This document shows positions 32,698-40,863 of a stretch of 64,000 bases of DNA, in pieces. The first letter of the stretch is position 1. The number at the start of each line of letters is the position of its first letter. The notes beneath the pieces were generated by a model, which searched no databases, had not been told where the DNA came from, and saw only the letters and a program-made list of their open reading frames with translations. Source of the stretch: Peptococcaceae bacterium (lineage in GTDB: Bacteria; Bacillota; Desulfitobacteriia; Desulfitobacteriales; Syntrophobotulaceae); assembly GCA_009778595.1 (NCBI GenBank), contig WRJI01000001.1, forward strand, positions 1 to 64,000, read 5' to 3'. Made by a program: the position numbers and the translations under genes.

Positions 32698-35532
32698 ATG
32701 CCGGACCAAAACCAAAACACCATCAAACAACACGAACCCCTCTGGGGCACTTGGTACGTCGAAGAGCTCCTCGGCGAAGGTTCCTTTGGCAAGGTCTACA
32801 AAATCCGCCAAAGAGAATTCAACCAAACCTACTATTCCGCTGTCAAAATCATCTCAGTCCCCCAAGACAACTCAGAAATCCAACGCATGCGGCTGGAAGG
32901 ACTAGACGACGCCTCCATACGCAACTTCTTCTACAAAGCCGTCCAAAACATCGTCTCCGAAATAACCCTTATGCGCGAATTCCGCGGCAACAGCAACATC
33001 GTCAGCTACGAAGACCATATGATCATTGAGAGCCCGCCCATCGAACCTCTCCCCTCCCGAACCCTCGACCCCACCTCCCAATGGGATATCCTCATCCGCA
33101 TGGAGCTCCTCACAAGCCTGCCCACACTCGCCGCCGAAAAACCCCTCTCTACAGCAGAAATCATCAAGCTCGGCATCCACATCTGCCGAGCCTTGGAGCT
33201 CTGCACCCGCAAAAACATCATCCACCGAGACATCAAACCTGAAAACATCTTCATCTCCCCGCACGGAGAATACAAGCTGGGAGACTTCGGCGTCGCCCGA
33301 CAGATAGAACAAACCATGTCCGGCCTCTCCAAAAAAGGGACATACACCACCATGGCCCCGGAAGTCTTCAAAGGCGAAAAATACGGTGCCAATGTGGACA
33401 CATATTCCTTGGGCATCGTTATGTACGCCCTTCTCAACCAAAACCGTGCCCCCTTCCTCCCTGCATATCCTCAGCCAATCACGCCCCAAGACCGAGAAAA
33501 CGCCCTGCAAAGGCGCATGAACGGTGACCCCCTCCCTAGCCTCAATCTCAGTAACCCCAGCCAAAATATCAGCCCCCAACTCAACAACCTCATCTTGAAA
33601 GCCTGTGCCTATAACCGCGGCAACCGCTATTCCACACCCACCGCACTACGCAAGGATCTCGAAGCCCTAACATCCACCATAACTCCCGGCGCAGAATCCA
33701 TCACATCCCCCGGCACTCCCGACATGCCCCTCAATACATCCAACACACCTCTACCACCGAACCCCTCAATTCCCGGCATTGCCTCTGATCATTTCCCCAA
33801 CTTCCCTGACCCCACCCCCAACTTCGCTGACCACGCCCCCAAACGCGCCCCCGGATCAGACGGTAAAACCCTGCATCTCCTCTCTCCGGAAGCGAACCTG
33901 TCCATAAACACATCAACCTCCTACGACGCCGTTGAACAAGAATCTCCCACCAACCCCACCTCTGCCATGGATCCTACCCCTATCGAGCACCCCAAAACCC
34001 CACCAATAACTCCCACGACACTCCAGACCCCCAAGACCTCAACCCTCAAAACCTCCAACCCCAAACGCGCCTTCATCCTTGTTGCCTGCGCCATCATCGC
34101 AACATTGGCATTCACAGGGACCGCACTCCTGCTTTTCCTCGCAAGCCACCCCAGCAAAGAAATCCCTGAACAAGCCACCTACTTCGGACTCAGCATCAAC
34201 GGACAGATCGAGATTATTCTCACCGGCCAAGAAGATGAACTCCAAACCCTCCTTGAAGATCTGACAACCTATTACATCCAACTTGTTGGCGCCCCTGTAG
34301 ATACTGTTGCTGTCGAATATGAAGAAGATGTCACCCTTGTTGACGTTGACATTGAAACCCTCGAAAGAGAACCTGCCGACAGCCACTCCCAGAGACTCCG
34401 AATCCTCACCAAACAAGAAGCCCTGGAAGCTCTCATCACCGGAAAACCCATACACTTAGACGGGGCCCCCACCACACAACCCTATCTCAATATCATCCTG
34501 AAATGGGTCAATGAAACCATCGAAGAAATCAACTTCGAAACAGAAACAAGGCAATCCGACCAAGTCATCCTCAACACCACCGAAATCCAGCAAGGAGAAC
34601 GGGGCGCTAAAAGCATATCCTACGCCTACACCGCAAGAAACGGTGATATCATAGAAAGCACCCTGCAGGACGAGAAAATCATTAAAGAGCCAGTTAAAGA
34701 AATCATCATTACAGGGACACAATCCCTTGTCGTCATTTTAGACAATAAAGGCATAACCAACACGAAACTCGCCGCCATGGTTCAAAGCGGAGAAATCCCC
34801 AACAACGTCACCACCCTTTATATGCGGGGCAACAAAAACCTCTCCGACATAACTCCCTTAAGGTCGCTCACCGGATTGACCTTCCTAAATATTTGTGACA
34901 ACAACATCAACGATCTGACCCCTCTCAAATCCCTGACAAAGCTGACCAATCTCTACTTGTCCATCAACAACATCAGCGACCTCACGCCAATACAATCACT
35001 AACAGACCTCACTATCCTACACATATCCCGTAACAAGATACACAATCTGACACCCCTGCGTTCATTAACAAACCTCACCTATTTGGAAGCGACCAATAAC
35101 ACCATCAACGATCTGACACCCTTAAAGCCGCTGACGAAATTATCCACATTGTATCTTGACTACAACAATATTACCAACATCTCCCCTCTGCAATCAGCGA
35201 AGAGCCTAACACTGCTCTCCATCTGCCAAAACAAGGTCAACGACGTGAGTCCCCTAGCCTCATTAAGCAATTTAAATTATCTGGATTTGGGATATAATAG
35301 CATTAGCGACACCGCACCCCTGCAATCGATAAAAAAACTCACGTGGCTCAACATAGCCGGCAACAGCATCACAGACTTCACCCCCATCAAATCCCTAACG
35401 AACCTGAAAGATCTCTATATGCTCGACAATCCGAATCTGTGGTTACTCAGTCAACCTGCCGTTCAAGACATGAAAAAGGCCTTACCGAATTGCACAATAC
35501 ACGGCTATACTTCTGTCGGCGACTCCATATAA
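32698..35532 (+). CDS. Receptor-like Ser/Thr protein kinase with G5 and leucine-rich-repeat ectodomain
   Basis: A 944-residue paralogue of the preceding kinase. The kinase domain (about 15-325) has GEGSFGKVYK, SAVKIIS, HRDIKPENIF near 176, DFGVA near 195 and APEVF. A Pro/Thr-rich linker, a membrane helix (about 457-481) and the shared outer domain follow, then a G5 domain (about 611-673, ending PVKEIIITGT). Nine 22-residue repeats of the internalin/SDS22 type follow (about 714-915, consensus I-x-D-L-T-P-L-x-S-L-x-x-L-x-x-L-x-L-x-x-N-x). AAGGTGA precedes the ATG. The 60-bp gap from the first kinase holds no clear promoter, so the two are probably co-transcribed. The architecture parallels plant receptor kinases with inverted membrane order. 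Confidence 0.88.
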   Translation: MPDQNQNTIKQHEPLWGTWYVEELLGEGSFGKVYKIRQREFNQTYYSAVKIISVPQDNSEIQRMRLEGLDDASIRNFFYKAVQNIVSEITLMREFRGNSNIVSYEDHMIIESPPIEPLPSRTLDPTSQWDILIRMELLTSLPTLAAEKPLSTAEIIKLGIHICRALELCTRKNIIHRDIKPENIFISPHGEYKLGDFGVARQIEQTMSGLSKKGTYTTMAPEVFKGEKYGANVDTYSLGIVMYALLNQNRAPFLPAYPQPITPQDRENALQRRMNGDPLPSLNLSNPSQNISPQLNNLILKACAYNRGNRYSTPTALRKDLEALTSTITPGAESITSPGTPDMPLNTSNTPLPPNPSIPGIASDHFPNFPDPTPNFADHAPKRAPGSDGKTLHLLSPEANLSINTSTSYDAVEQESPTNPTSAMDPTPIEHPKTPPITPTTLQTPKTSTLKTSNPKRAFILVACAIIATLAFTGTALLLFLASHPSKEIPEQATYFGLSINGQIEIILTGQEDELQTLLEDLTTYYIQLVGAPVDTVAVEYEEDVTLVDVDIETLEREPADSHSQRLRILTKQEALEALITGKPIHLDGAPTTQPYLNIILKWVNETIEEINFETETRQSDQVILNTTEIQQGERGAKSISYAYTARNGDIIESTLQDEKIIKEPVKEIIITGTQSLVVILDNKGITNTKLAAMVQSGEIPNNVTTLYMRGNKNLSDITPLRSLTGLTFLNICDNNINDLTPLKSLTKLTNLYLSINNISDLTPIQSLTDLTILHISRNKIHNLTPLRSLTNLTYLEATNNTINDLTPLKPLTKLSTLYLDYNNITNISPLQSAKSLTLLSICQNKVNDVSPLASLSNLNYLDLGYNSISDTAPLQSIKKLTWLNIAGNSITDFTPIKSLTNLKDLYMLDNPNLWLLSQPAVQDMKKALPNCTIHGYTSVGDSI

Positions 35533-35533
35533 A

Positions 35534-36001
35534 TCACACACCCGTCCCACACGCCTTCCGCTCCACGCTCCCCCCATCCCAATAAAACCCATACTCCGGA
35601 AACCGTCTCCCCAAGATCTCCGGAATTCTCCGGTTTAGCGTACCGCCACGGGAATACAGACTCACAACAACATCATACGCCAAATCAAGACGCAGGTCCT
35701 GCAATTGAAGCAGCCTCCGTTCCAAATCCCCAATATCCCCGGCACCTTTCTCCGTCGTCAGCACCTCCCACTCCAGAACCAGCGGACAAAAACTCTGCTG
35801 AAGCATCTCTAACCCCACAAGCTGACCCCCCACCGGAACGACCTCATTCCCATCTCCAAGACTTCGCGCCTTCCACCTTTTCATCGAAAACCACAACCCG
35901 ACCCCCAGCAACACAACAACGACACACAACACCGCCAGAACCCGATCTCCTTCAAACCACAACACCACCAGCCGCCCAAAACTATGTAGCCAATCAAACA
36001 T
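35534..36001 (-). CDS. Small single-pass membrane protein of unknown function
   Basis: A 155-residue protein I do not recognise. A hydrophobic segment at about residues 19-40 (VLAVLCVVVVLLGVGLWF) is followed by a charged soluble part with a helical Leu-rich stretch (LERRLLQLQDLRLDLAYDVV). The ATG at 36001 follows a purine-rich GGGGGGAGAGG; an upstream start at 36037 lacks one. It is convergent with the LRR kinase, stop codons 1 nt apart, and has no obvious functional partner. Confidence 0.55.
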   Translation of the reverse strand: MFDWLHSFGRLVVLWFEGDRVLAVLCVVVVLLGVGLWFSMKRWKARSLGDGNEVVPVGGQLVGLEMLQQSFCPLVLEWEVLTTEKGAGDIGDLERRLLQLQDLRLDLAYDVVVSLYSRGGTLNRRIPEILGRRFPEYGFYWDGGSVERKACGTGV

Positions 36002-36179
36002 ATGCCTCTCCCCCCCCACATACACCTTCACTAACATATATATTCACAAACATAGAAAAAGGACACTCGCGCCTTTGACGAAACCTTTCGGTCGCCCCTT
36101 GATTTTTGCTCCGCACTTGGTTAATCTGTAATCGGTTGAACTATTTACCTGGGCGGCAAACCCAAACGGAGGAAACACC

Positions 36180-37382
36180 ATGAACATACTTCATCTCATC
36201 GGCGGCGGCGAACTTGGCGGCGCCGAACAACACCTCATAACCTTGCTGCCCAGACTCCACGCACGAGGCGTCCAACCTCTGTTAGGATGCCTGTACAAGC
36301 ACTCTCCCCTGGCCGACATCATCCAATCCGAAACCACCCCTGTCCGGCTCTTCCCCATGCGGGCACCCTTCGATCTGACCCCCTTACCCAGCCTGCTCAA
36401 ATACTGCGCTCACCACAAAATCCACCTCATACACAGCCACGGCCTGCGCGCCAACATATTAGGCCGCGCCGCCGGCCTATTCAGCCATATACCCTCCGTC
36501 ACCACCTGGCACAGCTGGCCGGAACACGACTTCCCCGGCACGATCACCGGCAGAACAGCCATGACATTGGAACACATAACCTTGCGCCACTCCGCAGGCT
36601 CCATCACCGTCTCCAAAGAATTAGCAAAAAAATTCCAACAATGGCCGCCCATGAACCGGCGAACCTCCCCGAAACGACGAACCCTCCGACATCTCTCCCC
36701 CAAAAGACCTCATCATACTCAAACCATCTACAACGGATACGCTCCCTTCCGTCGCACACCCGAAGAACACGCCCAAGCCCGTCAACACTACCGCACCCTT
36801 TGGGGCATCCCCGAAAACGCTGTTGTCATAGGCACCATCGGCCGTCTCCACCCCGTCAAAGGTCACCAACACCTCCTACAGGCTGTCGCTCTTCTGACCT
36901 CCCGCCTCCCAACCCTTAACATCCCAACCTATAGCAACCCGCCCCTCTTTCACCTTCTCCTCATCGGCGAAGGCCCCGAACGCCCGAACCTCGAACATCA
37001 CCTCGCCCACGCCCCTTACACATACACCCTGACCGGCCACATTCCGGACGCGGAACGGGTCCTTCCCGCTATAGACATCTTTGTCTTCCCCTCCCTCCAT
37101 GAAGGCCTGGGTATCGCACTCCTCGAAGCCATCCAAGCTCGGCTCCCCATCGTCGCCACCGCCGTTGGCGGCATACCCGAAATCCTGCGTGCCGATAGCG
37201 ATGCCCTGCTGGTTCCGCCAGCCGATCCAGACGCCATCGCCGCCGCTTGCCAAACCCTCTTAGAAAACCCCGCCCAGAGAGAATCCCTGATCGCCGCCGC
37301 TCAGACACGCCTCAGCCTCTTCGATCCCGACAACATGGCAGACCAAACAATAACGTTTTATCACAACATATTGGACCCCTGA
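36180..37382 (+). CDS. Glycosyltransferase family 4
   Basis: A 400-residue GT-B enzyme. The N-terminal Gly-rich loop HLIGGGELGGAEQHL, the HSHGLRANILGR stretch, and the C-terminal donor site GTIGRLHPVKGHQHLL and FPSLHEGLGIALLEA with its EX7E motif are typical of GT4 enzymes. Between the domains an Arg/Pro-rich stretch (about 155-185) is longer than usual. GGAGG lies 7 nt before the ATG. It probably adds a hexose to a surface glycan from a UDP or GDP donor, though no pathway neighbour is adjacent. Confidence 0.9.
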   Translation: MNILHLIGGGELGGAEQHLITLLPRLHARGVQPLLGCLYKHSPLADIIQSETTPVRLFPMRAPFDLTPLPSLLKYCAHHKIHLIHSHGLRANILGRAAGLFSHIPSVTTWHSWPEHDFPGTITGRTAMTLEHITLRHSAGSITVSKELAKKFQQWPPMNRRTSPKRRTLRHLSPKRPHHTQTIYNGYAPFRRTPEEHAQARQHYRTLWGIPENAVVIGTIGRLHPVKGHQHLLQAVALLTSRLPTLNIPTYSNPPLFHLLLIGEGPERPNLEHHLAHAPYTYTLTGHIPDAERVLPAIDIFVFPSLHEGLGIALLEAIQARLPIVATAVGGIPEILRADSDALLVPPADPDAIAAACQTLLENPAQRESLIAAAQTRLSLFDPDNMADQTITFYHNILDP

Positions 37383-37387
37383 CCCGC

Positions 37388-37489
37388 TTAGTACCTTACA
37401 GACGCGAAGCGTCAATAAAAAACAAGAAAATCCACATTCTGAATACTGAATCCTGAATACTGAATACTTGCGGGCGTAGCCCGCATTAG
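37388..37489 (+). repeat. Interspersed hairpin/heptamer element, copy 3
   Basis: The left hairpin is GACGC-GAA-GCGTC, followed by the core AAAAAACAAGAAAATCCACA, four heptamer units and the right hairpin GCGGGC-GTA-GCCCGC. It fills the space between the convergent GT4 and nadE genes and could act as a terminator for both. Confidence 0.88.
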
Positions 37490-38256
37490 ACGATAGCACG
37501 ATAAACGCGAATCGGTTCCAGCTTATGCCGAGACATAGCCATTCTCGCCATTATGCGGCTATCCGCCTCCACACTACCGCTGGTTCCCCGCAGAATGAAG
37601 GCATCCATCTGATCATAAGAAATCCCCAACTCGTCCTCATCCGTCTGCCCTTCAAACAATCCCGCCGAAGCAGGCTTATCAACAATTGCTGTCGGCACCC
37701 CCAGATGCCTGGCCAGAATCCGCACCTCCCCCTTCGTCAGCAGACCAAGAGGATTCAAATCACTGGCCCCGTCCCCCCACTTCGTAAAATACCCCAACAA
37801 CCGCTCATCCAGATTCCCCGTCCCGATCACGAAGCAACTCTCATTCTGAGCAACCGCATAAAGCATCATCATCCGCATCCGGGGCCGGATATTCAGCCGA
37901 CTCAGATCATTCAAAAGCCCCAGCTCATCTTCCACAGCCCGGCAAGCCGTCCCAATATCGCGCACCTCATAATCAAACCCGAACTTATCAATAAGCGCCA
38001 AAGCATCCCGATGGCTCGACCCCTTCTTCATATTATCCTCATCCGGCAGCATGAACAGCTTGACATACACCCCTGCCTCCTGACAAAGCCGTGCCACCAC
38101 CGAACAATCAATCCCCCCGCTCATCCCCAACACCACGCCCTTTCGCCGGGCACCCGTCACGATATCCCGGACAAACCCGCCAATGCTCCGGATATGTTCA
38201 TTCGCGGTATCCTCCGTAATCACGAATTTCTTCTCATCATAACCCTTTTCGTTCAT
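37486..38256 (-). CDS. nadE: NAD+ synthetase, ammonia-dependent
   Basis: A 256-residue N-type ATP pyrophosphatase. The P-loop VVLGMSGGIDCSVVARLC, the stretch IRPRMRMMMLYAVAQ, FVIGTGNLDERLLGYFTKWG and GLLTKGEVRILA match NadE. It amidates nicotinate adenine dinucleotide with ammonia. No glutaminase domain is present, so this is the short form. The loop has Cys where Ser is usual (SGGIDCS against SGGIDSS). The ATG at 38256 has AAAGGGTG upstream; a start at 38286 would add 10 residues. Confidence 0.92.
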   Translation of the reverse strand: MNEKGYDEKKFVITEDTANEHIRSIGGFVRDIVTGARRKGVVLGMSGGIDCSVVARLCQEAGVYVKLFMLPDEDNMKKGSSHRDALALIDKFGFDYEVRDIGTACRAVEDELGLLNDLSRLNIRPRMRMMMLYAVAQNESCFVIGTGNLDERLLGYFTKWGDGASDLNPLGLLTKGEVRILARHLGVPTAIVDKPASAGLFEGQTDEDELGISYDQMDAFILRGTSGSVEADSRIMARMAMSRHKLEPIRVYRAIV

Positions 38257-38392
38257 GACAAACACCCTTTCATAAAACCTTTTCATTCACGATTTCTTTC
38301 TTCCCCCTATTAAATCAATTCGCCCAAGGCTTGTCAATGGCTGTTCCTTCGCAATCCAACTTCGTGATCCAAACTCCCAAACTTCGTGATCC

Positions 38393-38422
38393 TTGCAGTT
38401 GGAAGCCACAGCGTGCTATAAT
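38393..38422 (+). promoter_or_regulatory. Sigma-A promoter, TTGCAG-18-TATAAT
   Basis: TTGCAG (38393-38398) and TATAAT (38417-38422), spacer 18 bp, lie before the AAA/nuclease gene. They put its leader at about 40 nt and support ATG 38471. Confidence 0.72.
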
Positions 38423-38470
38423 CGAGTTATTCGTGAATACTTAACAGCATCTGGCAAGGAGACTCCACTC

Positions 38471-40042
38471 ATGCGCAAATTCAATGTAACAGGATTATGT
38501 TCTCCTCATGAAGACTATATGGTAAACATCAGCAATAAATTAATCCAAATCAAGAACCTCGTCGACACCCGTTCATACTTCACAATCAATCGTGCCCGGC
38601 AGTACGGCAAAACAACAACTCTAGCCTGTCTCAGCATCGCGCTCAAAGATGAGTACACCGTCATCTCAACCAGTTTTGAAGGCATCGGAGACGAAAGTTT
38701 TAAAACACCGGAAGCCTTTTGCCAGGCCTTTCTGGACCTGATACAAGAAGCCTTGGAATTTGCAGACGTCGACAAAGACTACAGAGACAATTGGACGGCT
38801 CATAATATTGTCACTTTTCAAGGGCTAAGCAAACATATAACAAAAATGTGTTATGACAAAAAGGTTGTACTCATGATCGATGAAGTGGACAAAGCCAGTA
38901 ACAATCGGATCTTTATTCAATTTCTCGGTATGCTGCGAAGCAAATTTCTCTCCCGTAAAAAAGGTCAAGACTATACATTCCATAGCGTTATTCTAGCCGG
39001 AGTTTATGACATCAAGAACATCAAGTTGAAAATGATCCAAGAAGGATCCTACACGCCCTCCCCTGAAGACAATAAGCTCTATAACTCCCCGTGGAATATT
39101 GCTGTCAGCTTTAAGGTTGATTTGTCATTCAATCCACCCGAAATTGCAACGATGCTTCTAGAATACGAAACTGATCATAACACCGGAATGGACATCCCTG
39201 CTATCTCTGCTGAAATCCACGCCTACACAAACGGTTACCCTTTTCTTGTATCAAGACTCTGCCAATGTATTGATGAAGAGCTCCACAAAGACTGGTCCCC
39301 CGGCGGCGTACACAACGCTGCAAAAACACTTCTTGAAGAAAGAAACACCCTATTCGACGACATCCACAAAAACCTCGAAAATAATAAAGACCTGTATAAT
39401 CTCATCCATGGCATTCTCGTCCTTGGAGAAAACTACAGTTTCAAATTCGGCAATCCTGTTATAGAATTAGCTCACACATACGGCATTATTGTGAACCTCA
39501 ACGGCACTGTCTCCATTGCAAACAGAATCTTTGAGATACTCATTTATGAATACTTCATCTCCAAAGAACATACTAACGAAGAAAGAAATATGATCAAAGG
39601 GGTTCTTGCTTCAGACATAATCCACAACGGCAGATTCAATATGGTCTTATGTCTGGAAAAATTCGCAGCCCATTATTACGAAATGTTCAGCGAAACTGAA
39701 GCCCCCTTTCTTGAGAAACACGGACGCTTATTGTTCCTGTCTTACCTGCGTCCATTAATCAATGGATATGGTTTCTACCACATAGAATCCGAAACCAGAA
39801 ACCAACGACGTATGGATATCGTCATGGATTATAACCAAGAACAATTCATTATCGAGCTCAAACTGTGGCATGGTGAAAAATACAAACAACAAGCCTATGA
39901 ACAGCTGCTTGACTATATGGTAAGCAAAAATACCGACACAGGTTATTTGCTCACATTCGATTTCCGAACAACAGCCAACAAACAACGACAAACGAAATGG
40001 GTCCAATTGGGAAACAAACGCATCTTCGACGTCGTCGTGTAG
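38471..40042 (+). CDS. AAA-like ATPase with C-terminal PD-(D/E)XK nuclease-like domain
   Basis: A 523-residue protein. The N-terminal P-loop domain has Walker A in NRARQYGKTTTLACL (about residues 40-54) and Walker B in KKVVLMIDEVDKAS (about 132). The C-terminal domain carries RRMDIVMDYNQEQFIIELKL (about 447-466), the D-x(n)-E-x-K pattern of restriction-like nucleases. This pairing is known from large families of uncharacterised bacterial ATPases, often suspected in defence or mobile-element biology. AAGGAG lies 10 nt before the ATG. It stands alone with its own promoter. Function is not established. Confidence 0.8.
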   Translation: MRKFNVTGLCSPHEDYMVNISNKLIQIKNLVDTRSYFTINRARQYGKTTTLACLSIALKDEYTVISTSFEGIGDESFKTPEAFCQAFLDLIQEALEFADVDKDYRDNWTAHNIVTFQGLSKHITKMCYDKKVVLMIDEVDKASNNRIFIQFLGMLRSKFLSRKKGQDYTFHSVILAGVYDIKNIKLKMIQEGSYTPSPEDNKLYNSPWNIAVSFKVDLSFNPPEIATMLLEYETDHNTGMDIPAISAEIHAYTNGYPFLVSRLCQCIDEELHKDWSPGGVHNAAKTLLEERNTLFDDIHKNLENNKDLYNLIHGILVLGENYSFKFGNPVIELAHTYGIIVNLNGTVSIANRIFEILIYEYFISKEHTNEERNMIKGVLASDIIHNGRFNMVLCLEKFAAHYYEMFSETEAPFLEKHGRLLFLSYLRPLINGYGFYHIESETRNQRRMDIVMDYNQEQFIIELKLWHGEKYKQQAYEQLLDYMVSKNTDTGYLLTFDFRTTANKQRQTKWVQLGNKRIFDVVV

Positions 40043-40066
40043 CCTGGTCGGAGGTCCATGCAAAAA

Positions 40067-40807
40067 TCAAGGCCCGAATACTCTCTGCCGAATCACCCTC
40101 CACATATACCGCGGCAAAACCAACTGTCGCCTAAACCGTTTCGGCTCCCTCAACAGCCTGAACAACCATTCCAGCCGCAACCGCTGCACCCACCCCGGCG
40201 CTCTCTTGGCGCGCCCCGCAAAAACATCAAAAGTCCCCCCGACGCCTACACGCACTCCTGCCAAATCAGGATACTTTGAAAGCCAAACCTCCTGAAAAGG
40301 AACCCCCATCCCCGCCAACAAAATATCCGGTCTGAACTCACGAATCAGCGCCAACACATCCGCCTCATCCTCTTCATCCGCCGCAAAATACCCATGGTGC
40401 GTCCCCACCATCAACCCCGGAAACTCCCGCCGCACCCTCACCGCCGCCTCATCCGCCACCCCAGGTTTCCCCCCAACAAAAAACACCCGCCAACCATATG
40501 TAGCCCCCTCCTCCAGCAACCGCCGCGCCAAATCAATCCCCGTCACCCGTTCCGGCAACCGCGACCCTAGAACCCGTGCTGCCCAGACCACACCCTCACC
40601 ATCCGGCACCACAAAATCCGCCTGAGACAATATCTCCCGCAACCCCTCATCCGATTCGGCACGCAAAATCATCTCCGGATTGGCCGTAACCACACGCAGC
40701 CGACGCCCTTCCTCCAACGCCCCCCTAATAAATCTGACACTTTCCTCCATCGTCACCCCATCAATCCCAACGCCAAGAACCTTCACTTGAGGTTGCCCAG
40801 ATATCAT
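40067..40807 (-). CDS. tagA: WecB/TagA/CpsF family glycosyltransferase (GT26)
   Basis: A 246-residue GT26 enzyme. Signature motifs are GIDGVTMEESVRFI, VVTANPEMILRA with its substrate-binding Thr, DFVVPDGEGVVWAAR with the catalytic Asp and RVFFVGGKPGVADEAA. Members add ManNAc or a related sugar to a lipid-linked GlcNAc during teichoic acid or secondary cell wall polymer synthesis. The C-terminal basic tail (EPKRFRRQLVLPRYMWR) attaches it to the membrane. GGAGGGTG precedes the ATG. No other tag genes are close. Confidence 0.92.
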   Translation of the reverse strand: MISGQPQVKVLGVGIDGVTMEESVRFIRGALEEGRRLRVVTANPEMILRAESDEGLREILSQADFVVPDGEGVVWAARVLGSRLPERVTGIDLARRLLEEGATYGWRVFFVGGKPGVADEAAVRVRREFPGLMVGTHHGYFAADEEDEADVLALIREFRPDILLAGMGVPFQEVWLSKYPDLAGVRVGVGGTFDVFAGRAKRAPGWVQRLRLEWLFRLLREPKRFRRQLVLPRYMWRVIRQRVFGP

Positions 40808-40863
40808 AATCCACCCTCCTCTCTATACCCCAACATTCCTTACACCGCACATCCCATCCAACC

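Noticed and set aside
32902-33579. A 225-codon open frame antisense to the second kinase
   Set aside because: It covers the kinase motifs in reverse and has no start signal or homology pattern.
36061-36179. A riboswitch before the GT4 gene
   Set aside because: GGCGGCAAACCC and nearby short stems looked suggestive, but neither the cyclic di-GMP nor other consensus cores could be matched.
37525-38313. A 262-codon open frame antisense to nadE
   Set aside because: Its composition is an antisense shadow (Pro/His/Arg/Ile-rich), while nadE on the other strand has all its family motifs.
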